A stretch of DNA of 64,000 bases, from the NCBI GenBank assembly GCA_026874595.1, contig CM049306.1, positions 40,116,019 to 40,180,018 of the forward strand, written 5' to 3'. Source of the stretch: Sipunculus nudus. Lineage: Eukaryota > Annelida > Sipuncula > Golfingiida > Sipunculidae. This document shows, one piece after another, positions 1-12,384 of this stretch. The notes under the pieces are model-generated. The model was not told where the DNA came from and made no database searches. It saw only the letters and a list, made by a program, of their open reading frames with translations. The translations under genes were made by a program, and so were the position numbers. Position 1 is the stretch's first letter, and every line of letters starts with the position of its first letter.

Positions 1-834
1 ACGCAGTTCTGTCGGAATACAGTGGGCAGCTACAAATGTTTGTGCAGAAGGGGATACGTGAAGGACGCCAGGTCAAACAAGTGCGTTCGTGATCATCAGT
101 TCGATATAGGACCTATAGATGATGAATCAGCTGACAATATCACACTATATGAGGTCACGACCCCTGGCCCCGATTTGCTCACACGCATGGAAACTAAAAG
201 TAAGCTCTGTTATATATCAGTCTCTAGCATAATGTTTTATTAAATTATACCATTATATAATTTTTAACTGAACTAATCACTAATATATAATTTTAGGTAT
301 GTTGATTTGAGTTAAAATTAATAACTTAGGTAATCAAACTGTATAAAACTGGCAAACTATATTATTAATTTTAATTGTTATAAAGATTTTAATTTAACTG
401 ATTACCGGTACTAATTAATCAAAATCACGTTTGTTGTTTTTAGTTAAAAGTATTTATTAAGGTATTCAAAAGGTATTTCATGATTAAATAATATTATAAG
501 AAAATAACCATTAAATATTTTACAGTAATAATACGCGTAAGTTATAAATTTAAAACAATAAAAATGCATGATGGCTTATAACTACATTGTTTGAAGTGTC
601 TCTCTGCACCCTGCATCTAGAAATAACTGGGAGTATTAAGCTTGTGAATCACATTTTCATTACTTTATGTCATGGACTAGAGAACTTAGACGTGACTTAC
701 ACAATGTTACATTATAATGACAATATGACATGTCACTAAATCAGTACAATGGTATATTCATATTGTGTGATTTTTACGCAGGTGCCGAGATCATGAAAAA
801 AATTTTCAGTTTCTTTGGAATGAATGGGATATAG
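1..834 (+). CDS. 3' end of an EGF-like domain protein gene (partial, two exons)
   Basis: The reading frame is open from base 1. Exon 1-199 encodes an EGF-like module with the calcium-binding-type core C-x-N-T-x-G-S-Y-x-C-x-C-x2-G-Y and a final Cys about 13 residues later, followed by an acidic, Thr/Pro-containing linker. A donor (AAAA|GTAAGC) lies at 200 and an acceptor (TTTTTACGCAG) ends at 781. Joining 1-199 to 782-834 keeps the frame (phase 1) and ends after a short basic/aromatic tail (MKKIFSFFG) at TAG 832-834. No transmembrane segment is visible in this part, so the product is probably secreted or an extracellular domain; the rest lies left of the window. Such modules occur in matrix and receptor proteins, and the family cannot be named from this fragment. 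Confidence is high for the EGF fold and moderate for the terminal exon. Confidence 0.72.
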
Positions 835-941
835 GAGAAGACAACGAACATGAGACGGAAGATGTGGAAATACAGAACACGAGCTTCAAATGAAAGACTG
901 TCGTGTGAGATGAAATATCACAATAGAAGGTCAATGGTCGG

Positions 942-947
942 AATAAA
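942..947 (+). other. Candidate poly(A) signal of the EGF-domain gene
   Basis: AATAAA lies 108 nt after the TAG stop of the EGF-domain gene. It is the first canonical hexamer downstream of the predicted terminal exon. Confidence 0.4.
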
Positions 948-949
948 TG

Positions 950-2367
950 GTATATATTCTTTATTTGTTATACGTGGTACTAGGTATCTGCAATATTAAC
1001 ACTTCATCTTCATAATCATCTCACTTCCTAAAATTGGAGACTTCATATTCACCTCAAACTACTCCTCATCATTGACTCCCCCACCCCAAGTAAAAAAAAT
1101 GTTTGTGTTTTCCCCAACGTCTGTGATTTGTTTGTTTGTTGGCTTGCTGTACTGATTGTTCAAAAACTAATAAACTGATTTCCACTAAACTTTGTTGAGG
1201 GTTTTGAAGTGGCAAGGGACGACCTCTTTAAATTTTTATGCGGATTGGAGAGAGGGGTCGACCCAAGGTGTTTCTCATTGGCGGAGGTATGCGATCTATT
1301 GAGCACCAATCTATCTGTCAATGGGATACCTAGACTACAGGCATAGGGGGGGGGGGGGGGGTATGCAAGATGTGATTGTACATGTACCTCCTCATCTCAC
1401 TCTTTCAGGTAACAAGGTCCTAATTAATATGTATATGTTCGGATGTCGAACATCCAGCGCTCATTATAGCCTTGAACTCGTCACGTACCACTGCATGCAC
1501 ACACCAGGCATGTATGCGATTACTCTTGTAAATTACTGATATTTGGCTAATTGAAATATCTATTGTCCCGTGTTTAGTATACGTTTTACAGTCTTCCCAT
1601 TTCGTATGAAGCATATGAGTGAAGAATATACATGCGTGACCATTCACCGAGAAATACTGGGATCTGTAACTTTCCAATTTCTTGTGAAGTATACACATGC
1701 GCCGATTTCCATGTGTGTTTATATATGTATTTGAGTGGATTTTATTTCAATTTTTACCTCCAAGGGTCCTTGTAAGGCCAGTTTTAACTATGCCGATGAA
1801 TGTTGGTGGCACAGTTTATCAATACACTGGTTATTGAGATATATACTGATCGAAACAAAGGCCCGTTGAGACAAATCATGTCACTGTCAGGAAAATATAT
1901 ATGAAAGAGCCTTTGATAGTCTCAATATTCAGTTTTCAAAATACCAGTGCGTCTATAAAATATCATTTTAATTCAGCTTATACTTCTAGTGATATAAACT
2001 AGTACATTTTATATCGGCCAAGATCCCCAAGTCCAATCTCGACAAAATATCTTACCATTTTACCTTGACAGTTGAACGGAGATCAAGATAACAACAATGA
2101 CATTTTTCATCAATCCATTGTCGCTAAAATCATATCTCTTTTGAGTATGTTTGTAAAAACATTTAAGGGATGTTGAGGTGAATGTATCAGAGGATGACTT
2201 AATCAATCGGTCTTAATCAAAAGACTCTTAAAGTATTTAAATATATACTGTATATATGAGGCAATAAAAATACCTGATACACAATATTTAAGTGTACAAT
2301 TAAGTACAGAAGTCAATATCTGCCAACAGTCCTATATGTCAACGCGAAAGCCTTCCCCTTTAATTTA

Positions 2368-2415
<48 letters not shown>

Positions 2416-5039
2416 TAGAAGTTAGATCGCAAAAGGATGCGTGATTTCTATAGCTAAATTAAAATAAACCATGGGTTTTGTAAATTTTTCATATTTTAGT
2501 GATGATGTATTGAATTTATACATTCTATTGGTAAAATGTTTTCAAACAACAGTGGTCTTTGGACATCATTTGCTTGTTAACGCTATAGTATTCTGAGTGT
2601 TCATTGGATTTGGTTCAAATCTCCTGACCCTATTAACTTTCGGGAGACGTTTTTTCTTTTATTTTTTTGCGGAATTTATTAGTACTAACGCATTTTACAA
2701 TTAAGTTATCTGAGGCATAACTTAGGCATGCAGGTGGATTGTTCTTGTATATTAATAGTACTCTGTGGTAAGTATATATATTTCACCATTTTCTGAAATT
2801 ATGGGCAATTGTGACCAAGTTCAACGGTAAAACCAAGTCAGCCTCTCTTTATCCTTCTGTTTGTCTTTATTTATGCTGATAGAATTTTACCAAACGTTAG
2901 CCATGACATGGTCCTTTTTGCTTTTGCATGTGAGGCTTTCCCTAGATAGGAGCTAGATGGTGAGATTCATTTGTTTACGAAGGCACATGCAATTTCATCA
3001 AGTTTTAAATATATATGTTAGGCCAACCTGTATCATTACTAAAAACTCTATTATCGTATTTTCTTTTCCAACGTTGGTAATTTCGTGCTCTGTCTTGTCA
3101 CACTGTAACCTTAGAGTTCGATACCGTCATTCATCATGTAGTCCTTTACCATGGTTGTCATGGTTGTCAAGCGCTACAGTTTCGGTCGGGGAGAATGTAC
3201 TCTGTAAATCGGCCACGCGCATTGATATATAATGCTAGTGTTTGTTTGTGTGACAGAAATTCATTCTTGTAATTATACATAGAAAATAAACTTATTATTT
3301 ATCTGTATATCACCCTTGTGTGCGTCTGTGATTTTTTTTATCTTTAGACTTCCGAAGTTTTACAGTTACATCAGTTACATCCAAATTCCACAAGGACAAT
3401 CTCCAATATACATAAGCATCCTTCCCATCATACATCACGATACTTAGAACCATACTACATTCCTATTGGTTGTTCCAACCAGAACACTCCAGGAGCTCGG
3501 TGGAGTAGAAGTAAGATCCCATTTTCTTCAGAGTAAGTGCCCCATACGTTCTGACATACTGATTATGCAGCAATAACTTTGGCCTCAGTGGAGTCTATAA
3601 ACATTTGTATTAATGGTAACATGTTATTCGGTGTCTTCACGCTACACAAGGAATATGTGCCCGAAGGTATTAGGACAGATCTGTCCAATTGTCCGTAGGG
3701 TAAACCCACAGACCTAAACTGTGACGCTTTATAACCATGACAGTCATGGTCAAGCGCAACATGCTGTGTGTAGCAAGGCCGTGACAAGCTGTTGCAACCG
3801 TCGCCTCTGCCTAGAGAACCGCACGCACATTCATTTATCCAGAGATGTCTCATTTGTGTCGCTACCGGTGAATCTGTTATTTTACAGGCGAGTTCCAAAT
3901 TGCTTCTCTGTATGATTACTCGACTACCAGAATGAACTTAAATATACACCCTGGTAAGGTCTGTATAAATACTGTAGTAATGGTGTATAGTAAGAGGCCC
4001 AATTCATAACTACTTTTCCATGTTGTTTGGTTGCAGCTTCAGTGGCCCCGTATCTCATGCTATTTAGGACATCATAATAAAACTATTGAATGTAAGGAAG
4101 TCGTAAAAATTTGCATAGACTTTGAAGATAGGTAGAAGTCATTCACTTAAGTATAATTAACTATTGTAAGTAAGAAAAATAAAACTTGTAATTCTTGTTA
4201 CACTGATTCACATCTGCATTGTTTACCGCAGAATTTGACAAATTAAAATGTCTGTTTCCATAACTTAATGCAGACAAACGGAGGGCGAGCAAAGTCTATG
4301 CATTTCGTATAGTGCTAGTAGTTTTACGGTTGATAGTGCTTCAAATTATATTTAAGTTATTTAAGTATTTTTTTCTAATTTATATTTGCTTGCACGTCTG
4401 CATAAACGTTTTATTTTCTATAATGTTTCAAATAAGAAGCTGCTGCGCCTTAAAAGATTCATGTGAAAGAATGTCATATATTGTCGGCCTTTGGTATCGC
4501 TAAATATTTTCGTGAGTAGAAAGATATACATGTATATTACTCTTATTTAGATATTATATTGTGACAACTCTATCGCAGATAGAATTGCGATTTTAAATCA
4601 TTCGAAAGTTTATTTGTGGGCTTTCAGCGGTATGGAAGCAGAAATTAAGGTATTAACACCCCATTATATTGTACTATATCTAATTATATATTACACTGTA
4701 TCTTCCCCTTTTTATCACCTGAAATGTTAGGTATATGTCAGTTTTCCCTTACTTGTTAAATGGACTAATTTTGTCAGAATGGAACCATTTGAGCCGTCAC
4801 CATAAAATTATACACTCGATAATTGTGATAACCAAATACTGCGATACATATATAGCGGTCGAGGGGTGTTTGCAGTTAATAGTACAAGATCTCCTACTAT
4901 AATTTGAGGATTTGGGCGTGGTATATAAAAGCGTATATCCACTCTAAACTTTGCTGATACACGTCCCCTTGGCACCAGACTCTCTTCGCAGGTAGATTCT
5001 TGCTTGCACGCTATTCTTATAGTACTTTCGTGTCGAATC
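950..5039. other. Gene-free AT-rich interval
   Basis: I see no supported gene. The longest open frame (minus strand, 3,563-3,898, 111 codons) has no recognisable motif. A poly-G run of about 16 lies near 1,347-1,362 and a TATATAAAAG box at 4,922-4,931, with no gene attached to it. Weak open frames elsewhere look random. Confidence 0.5.
2371..2414. repeat. (TC)17 microsatellite followed by (AC)n
   Basis: Uninterrupted TC dinucleotides fill 2,371-2,404 and pass directly into about five AC units. Confidence 0.95.
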
Positions 5040-6087
5040 CCTACGCCCTTGCCGAACCTAAAGTTATATGTTTTTCAAGTAAAAGATCGTACAATACTCA
5101 TCCACCGCTGTATTTTGACGACGTCAAATTGACTGACGTTACCAGCGTAAAACACCCCGGGGTGATACTTACTTAAAACCTTGTCATGGTTCGAACATAT
5201 AAATAACTTATGTCTTAAAGCTTCAAAAAAAAAATTTCCACTTTAAAATATTATAAATTCAAGATGTCTATGAAAATACTGGAACGGTTGTACAAATCAG
5301 TTTTTCTTCCGGTTTTAGAATACGGGTCACAAGTATTTAACAGCTATCATCGAATCAAAGTAATCAATTAGAAAGCATCCAGAGAAGAACCGCACTTATC
5401 TGCACCGGCATTTTTAACACAACCAGCTCAAACAAATTGCACGATGAGCTGCATTGGCCTCAACTCTCCTTCAGGAGAGATTTCCAAATACTTCTCTCAT
5501 TTTACAAAATGGTAAATAACCTATCGCCAATTTATTTGAGGAACTAACTCCAGAGACACGCGACGATTCCAAATCTTATAATCTACGAAATAAACACAAT
5601 ATATATACACTACTTGTGAGAAAAGGACAATATAAAAGATCTTTTTTTGCTAAGTGCATGGGAAAATGGAATAAAATGCCCATTGAAATAAGAAATATTA
5701 ATTGTCTTGAATCTTTCAAGCTCGCCCTAAAAAATTCATTTATTCAAAACAAAGAAACCCGAAGACAGATGTTTATATTTTCCCGTCAGAAAATTAAAGA
5801 TTAAGATTCGGGGCTTGTCCCTTTAATCAGTACTTATTTAAAATCGGGAAAACGGGAGTCCATTTTGTAATTGTACAGCAGCTGAAGCAAGCACGGAACA
5901 CTATTTATTACAATGTTCAAGGTACAGCCGGTGTCGATCCGACATGTTCACGTTCATTAAAACAGCATTTGACGAAGAAAAATACGATGCAAAATTCTTT
6001 ATCAAACTTTATTCGACAACCAAAACTGAAAACGAAAAGTTAAAAGAATTCATATTACATGGGAGAAATGCCAATCAGACTTTATAA
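5040..6087 (+). pseudogene. Decayed LINE (non-LTR retrotransposon), C-terminal RT region
   Basis: Three-frame reading shows pieces of the end of a LINE polymerase. Near 5,100-5,200 a thumb-like stretch reads ...VTSVKHPGVILT, matching the usual 'hLGv' segment after the RT palm. At 5,365-5,540 follows the connector QRRTALICTG...ELHWPQLSFRRDFQ...YKMVNNLSPIYL, typical of Jockey/CR1/RTE-like tails. The open frame 5,616-5,804 continues with WNKMPIEIRN...FKLALKNSF. A terminal segment CTAAEASTEHYLLQCSRY then runs to a stop at 6,085-6,087. Frameshifts and stops separate the pieces and the catalytic YxDD part is absent, so this is a 5'-truncated dead copy. The clade is uncertain. Confidence 0.72.
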
Positions 6088-8070
6088 GAGTTAAGATACG
6101 CATAGCCTTAACACGGTTTATTACACAAACCTAACGCTTTTAAATGATACCATGTATATACCACAGTGCTTCACTAGTCAGTGATAGAAAATGAAGATAC
6201 AATATCGGAATTCAGTTATTAGAAATCATATATTAGGAATTAAAAAAAAAAAAATAGTCATGATTAGGACTCTTAACCACGAACTCATACACATCCGTGT
6301 CCTATCTCCTGAACAGATCCCATCAAAGGGATATTCAACTAACAACCTAAGGTAATGTGGTGTTTCTGTTTGTCAACAAGACGGATTTACCGTGTTTACT
6401 TACAGCTTGTGTGGATAAACAAGCTCATATATTCATCACAGAGGCGGTGTGAGACTTTTTTCTTTACATTAATTATCTAGACTTCAATAATATGTACGCA
6501 GAGTAACTCAGAAATCACCTAAATTCTAAAGAAAAGGTGTGCGAGTAGCTTGTCTTAAGCCAGAGTTACTAGACCAATAATGTAGGTGTTCCAATGTCCT
6601 CCATGAAGTTTGTTACTTTTCTGGTGTTGGTATTAGCAATATATAAATGTTTAAGCAGTTGTGATATTAAGTAATGTGTTTGATAGAAGATTTCTGTAAC
6701 TATACCGAATCCACCATACTTAATAAAATTCGACAGTCAGTCAGAGGGACTAGCTCTTTACTAAAACCACACACGTAAACCTTAAACTAAGACGTGAAAA
6801 TGTGTGCATAGACAGTGGTTTCATGCATCACCCAGAGACGCCAGATGACATCGGCATCAATCAGTTAGAGTAACCAGGTAAATCAGAGAACAATCTTCAA
6901 TGAATCCCCTCTTAAACGGCAAACGCCCAATTTTTTAAAACATGTGGTTTGCTTTTTCAAATAAAGCAAAATCATTGACACTTAATAATGCCACACGAAA
7001 GGTCAGAATGGTTAGTTAAAGCGGCTCCCGATAACCTGATTAGTTGTAACTTACACCTGTAAAATAACCTTTATGACTCCCTCCAACGGTATAAAGTTTA
7101 AGTCGTGACCTTACAACATTGTACGCCAATATAAAACCGAATATGTTAACGTATAAAGCCACCCGCTCAGAACACCATGTTCAAACTGAGATATATCAGA
7201 CGGTGTAAATAAGATACTTTGCATATAATCATACCCGGCACAAATGCATGGTGCCGTTGCGCTGGTCTCTTAGAAGCCCGCTTATTATGTAAGTAAATTT
7301 ATCATAAACTGAAATGGAGGCAGACGGACCTGCTCTAACGTATAACCCATCAAAATAAGAGGGTGTTTCCTTGTGATGACACCGGCCATGTCTGAAAAAT
7401 ATTCCAACAGGCCCTCAGTTGTCAACCGCAGTGTCATCTATCCGGGTCTCGGTTGGTTCCATCTGAATAATCTGCAAGTCCGGTCTGTAGAATCTGCAAA
7501 CAGGACTGAGCTTGCTATATCTGAAGATTATGCACATATTGCCTTTATAATATTCTAATTATAAGTGCGTAAGTTATACAATGCTAGTTTATAATGCACA
7601 CATGCCAAGGTGTCGTCACAGATGTTTTATATTAAAGAAACCGTTTTTAAGAGCAAATGTGAAAGATAGCCAGTCTAGGACTTATGATCTTTTATAAAAG
7701 TAAAAAATCCTCAATTGAATCCTGATCGGTCAATTCGATAACTGCTACTGTTCGAGGAAAAACAAAAACAATATATACTCAAGTAATAGAACAATGAAAG
7801 ACGGAGGGAATACTAAAATGTACATGTTATTGAAGAGGTTGAAGATATGGATTCAAGATTACAAAATAAACACAGCTTGAACCCCTACACAGCTTGAACC
7901 CCTGTAAATACAAAACAAGCTTTGTAGGAGTGATATAATAAAACACTAGTTTTGTTTGCCTTTGATTTTTTTTATAAAATACTTTTATACACATTAGTAT
8001 ATATATGTAAATCTGTTGAACCTGCTGAACCAAGTATCGTAATTCCGATTGATCAAAGGCTCATGTTAAG
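6088..8070. other. Gene-free interval
   Basis: No coding exon, RNA gene or clear repeat boundary is seen. The short open frames (7,373-7,558 plus; 7,827-8,033 minus) are low-complexity or unmatched by any motif I recognise. Confidence 0.5.
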
Positions 8071-8129
8071 AATCCAGCGGCCAACAATCAGCCCTAAAAT
8101 GCCAGTGGAGTGAATGGACCTCTGCCTGC

Positions 8130-8397
8130 GCTTATCAGTTATAAATCTAATATTCACCTCCACTCCTTGTAATGGAATGAACATAAATCTCAGCACGGGA
8201 CTGATCTTTATCATTCTTATATCTTCTTATCAACACGTCTGATACAAGAACACCGCTGATAAGCTGTTGTCTTCAGAGCGGTGTGATTGACTTTAAGAGG
8301 GAGTGAGCACAATTGAGACAACTACAATTGCACTATTTGATATTATCTAACACGGTGACAACGTTCAATACTAAAGGCTGCGTAATAGATTCACAAG
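8130..8397 (+). promoter_or_regulatory. Putative promoter and 5' non-coding first exon of SLC22 copy A
   Basis: The segment 8,285-8,397 starts GATTGACTTTAAGAG and ends ...CACAAG|GTAGGTAG, a good splice donor. The same word-plus-donor layout recurs at 25,953-26,046, 26,504-26,616 and 63,845-63,934, each time upstream of, or at the expected distance from, an SLC22 copy. An acceptor (CTTTCAG, ending 12,376) lies eight bases before the start codon and would receive it across an intron of about 4 kb. Several WGATAR/TTATCA words (8,131-8,260) precede it. The exon role is inferred from conservation and splice signals; no transcript is seen. Confidence 0.42.
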
Positions 8398-11300
8398 GTA
8401 GGTAGATCGTAGTGAAAATACATGTTTCTCAACTTCATTCGTGCTAGAATACCATAGGTTATATTTCATGTTTCGGTCAATGATCGAGTGCCACTTTCTT
8501 ATGAATGGTTTGCTAGTTTGAAAAGAGGAAAAGTAGCAACATCGTTCAAAATAAATTACGTTTACAGACGGGGTTTAGTATTACAGTGATTTTCATGTTT
8601 AACGGTGAATTATGTACTTATCCCATTTATCGGAATAAACATAATCGTGTTATAAACATTGATAGGAAGTGGTTTCTGGCAAAAAACATGTTTAAACTGT
8701 AGAGCCTCACCTGGCTGAAAACTGAATGGTCGTGCCCTAGCGGCATTGTGGCCGGAGCACCTATTGTAAAGCAGTTGGGGTAAACAGATTTTCACTTTAT
8801 ATACTGACCTCAGCTTCTTAGTTCATACGTAACAGCATTGAAGATTTGTGGTCTTGTCAATCAAACAGAATAAAATAAATAAAGGTGCGATTTGTTTGGA
8901 CAAACCACTAAATATTTTAAGATTGGCTAGAATGTTCAGAACGAATATTCTTTAGATAAAGGTCTGCATAATGCGCAAGCTCATGATTATTCATACTAGA
9001 GAAGTTAAAGAAAACATAACAAGCGGGAAATATGGGCAGCTCAGGTGAAAACACCGGACTAAGGCATGTCGTCTGAGGCAATGAAACTCTCCGAAGATGT
9101 CAGCAATAGTTGATTTCACGTGTAAGTCAGGTCAAGGAGCGATGACCGATTTTGTGTTCGTTTTGTTTAAATGTTTTCTTTGCTTCCATGGGGTTGTGGG
9201 AATGTTAACTGATTGACGCTGTCAGCGATATTGAGACATGTTCTCAGAGACCTCTTGGGTGTTGTTGATGTGAGATACCCCTCCTGCATGTAAATTCTTG
9301 CCGTATGGTCTGTGAACTGGGTTCCTTATACCATCCGATGGTGCCCGAAGGAATTGTACCATAACGTCCAGGGGGCAAGTTTATGGTGGGTGGACGTTTT
9401 CTGGAGGACTGTTGTCACCATTTGTTGTACTTGCAATATGTAACTCGTGGGCGGTAAGTAATTCCTCTATTCCGGCACCATGTATGAATTTTTTGTAAGG
9501 AAACGTGGGAGAAATGTCCGTCACTAGTATATTAGGATGTGCAGGATCCTTCTCCAGGTACTTAATTATCTATTTAGCTAACGTAGGGCCCACTAGATGC
9601 ATACATAGATACTTTGAATAAACATATACCAAGACAAGCCTTTTAGTCCCCATAGAGGCATTGTGTAGTCTATGTGAAATCGTCGTCAAGGCTTTCCTCT
9701 CAACATCCAGGGTTAATTTGACGGCTTTCCACCTTATTCTGGTGCTGTAGTGCAGAAAGAGTACCTTGGGCAAATCCGCGCACTTTCGTCATTTATGAGG
9801 CTAGTGAGATTTGCTTCGTTGGCTGTATCCTGCACTGGATCAGCTGTATGTCTTCTCATGTCATGAAGAATAGCGATATCCTTGCCTTGACGAATAAACA
9901 CCCATTTTCTAGCGTAATAAATGTGCCTTCTCAGGATACCATGCAACATGTCCGACAATGGTCATAAGCGAAGAGATCACTAAATCCTTTCTGGCTTCCT
10001 GACAAACAATGCTTGATATCGGATTCAGCTGCAGTGACGGTCCTGACAATCTTTTCATTCTTCTATCCGCCACAGCCCCCTCCCCTTCGAGGTAGTCCAT
10101 TCATGTCGTCGGTTACGCAATGTTGTTTTAAGTACCAACCTAACTTCAAGGGTCATTGTGAAAGATGTGAAGAGGCTAAAATTGGGGTCCTTTATCTTAA
10201 GGCTTCAGGCCGATGTACTGAGTGCACCTGTACTTAAGTATTTATTTTCATTTATTATCAAAGGGACTACTTCATATTTGATTTAGAAAAGAGGCATTTC
10301 TGTCCATAAAAGAACATTGATTAATTGCTTTAACGCAAATGTTTCTGCCATTCTTTCAGCCTGGACCTGACTGATATGACAATGGGAGTTTTTTTTTCGA
10401 GGCGTTGGCGATTATCATGTCCCATTACCCCTGTCTGTTGGATCAAAGGAAATACGATATGGGGTGGATCGACATTTGCCACCGTAGAATCACTGGACAG
10501 TATGTCACAGAAATGGGAATTCATCTAGTTAATTGGCGCATAATGTCGAATGGATCCGTATCACGACTGGGCAGCCCTGATACGATGGAAATGTTCTCTG
10601 ATGCTTTGACTGGATGCCACATAGACGCAATTCGTAATCTTGATATGTGGAGGTAACCGCCCCATATTTTTATACTGACTTGTCTAATTCTTAGCCTATT
10701 TATGTACATCTGCAAAAGTTCCATTTTAGATTAATTGGGACTACCTGACAGGGCGCTAACACTCGCTTCCTGTCATTTATTTTGTATCCTGTTGTCACCT
10801 GGTCCCGGTCTGTACCGCATCTAGAAGTCCTTGGTGTGCAATCATCCCAATTGCGAGTTCATAACACAGAGAAACCTCCCAAAGACGCACTCGTTTGTGA
10901 GTAAAACACTGCCGTGGGGTATAGCTTTTCCATTAAGCCTGTAGAACGCCATTCTTGGATGGGGCCGACCGTGAAAATCTCACCGCTCCTCGCCTGAGAT
11001 ATGAACTCGCATCCTCCCGGCCTTGAGTCCTGTGCTCTACCCCTGACCCACAGAAGCCGGTTCCGTTTGTCATCTTTGATCTTGGACCTTTCTCGTGTGG
11101 CCACTTCAACATTTTTTGTTGTTGCTTGGCACCGCTGATCGGTAAATTTATCGTCCAAGTGAAACACAATGCTCGTAAGTTACCATCTAAATTCATTCAT
11201 ATGTAATCTGGTGAAGACATGATAAGGAAGGAAAATCGTTCCTGTTGAAGTACTAACGGTGAGTGCTGAGCGGCAAATTATACCAAAGGTAGCGAAGGGG

Positions 11301-12376
11301 ACTGTCCGCGTGGTTTGCTTCTTTTTTTGTTTCGTTTAATCTACCTCAGATTGTCTTAAACATCATAGTTCCACCACGATTATACCTGTGGTTCTGTGCA
11401 TAGGGCGGATCAGATAAAGTCTTAAATCACTGCTTGAATGCTGCTGAAGCTATCTCCGTTCGCGAGGACTGTAATGTTGACACGGGGTTTTGAACTGCTC
11501 ATCGTTCATGTTCGACGCAAGGACATTCTAAGACGTTGATACTGATATCTGACCAAATCTGTGTGTACAGACTAAGCCTTAAAGTAAATATTGCCTAGGC
11601 TGGTACTGGGGCTCTGTTTGAGAAATGTGGTTGAAGGAACTTGAACATATTTCTGACTTACCTCAGCTCTCACAGACTTCCTTGGGAAAGTGGTTTGCTC
11701 CGCTCTTTATGTTATTAATAAATGTATAATTGTGGAATTTAAGCAGTTGGCGGACGTCTGTTGAAATAACTTCATGGGCTATCGTGGCTGGTTTTGGACT
11801 GTTGAACTTAGCATGGAAAGGTTGCGAACTCGCGGGGAACAGCTTCCTGTCGAATTCTTGTCACAGTCTCCTGAATTGTGCCCTTGTTTTCGTTACTAGA
11901 ACTAATACCCCCCAAAGAAACGCTTGGTATCAAACAGCTCGATGGAACAGTGTGAGAAAAAGCGGGATATTTTAAATGTATGGCGGCATGCACAGTGCTG
12001 CTAATGTGTGCAAGAGCTTTTGTGGACCTTCCGGGGACGGAGAGGGCTGAATTGAACATCTTTAGCTGCATTCAATAGTCTTTCTCAGGCTCCTTTAAAA
12101 TATTGAGAAACGCAGAATACTAGCGTAGGTGAACACCGCGGGTGGCGAAACAACTTACTTAGCATCAGAATAGACAATCTTCATGATTCATATGTCGAGC
12201 CGCTTGTCAGTGCGTTTTTTATTCTACTGCTCAGGCAATTGATAGGCAAATAGTTTAGGCATTTCCGCCAATTTTGACAGTGTCTTTTTGGATCATCGAT
12301 TGGCAGCCTACTGTCCGTAGCACAGATAAACAGATCTACGTAACATAGTTTCATGTCCTTTGATCCTTTCTTTCAG
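8398..12376. other. Long first-intron / upstream region of SLC22 copy A
   Basis: Between the putative first exon and the coding start I see only a SINE relic (about 10,865-11,062) and unrecognised sequence. Minus-strand open frames at 9,570-10,100 correspond to one longer 130-codon frame in copy B (27,956-28,348), but here they are broken by indels, so they are probably not coding. Confidence 0.45.
10865..11062 (-). repeat. tRNA-derived SINE relic (copy A)
   Basis: On the minus strand a tRNA-like head reads GGCTTCTGTGGGTCAGGGG..AGAGCACAGGACTC...CGAGTTCATATCTC, that is A-box-like and B-box-like pol III promoter words about 45 nt apart. A shared non-tRNA body follows (CAGGCTTAATGG...CCCCACGGCAGTG) down to about 10,865. 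The better-preserved copy is at 29,105-29,300. Limits are approximate. Confidence 0.6.
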
Positions 12377-12384
12377 GAGAGAAC

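Noticed and set aside
3563-3898. 111-codon minus-strand frame with several cysteines
   Set aside because: No domain pattern, no supporting splice signals and no second copy; length is compatible with chance.
4922-4931. TATA box as a promoter of a host gene
   Set aside because: Nothing downstream except a decayed LINE; AT-rich sequence makes such words common.
10980-11062. Functional tRNA gene
   Set aside because: A and B boxes are present but the acceptor stem pairs poorly and a shared SINE body follows; it is a tRNA-derived SINE.
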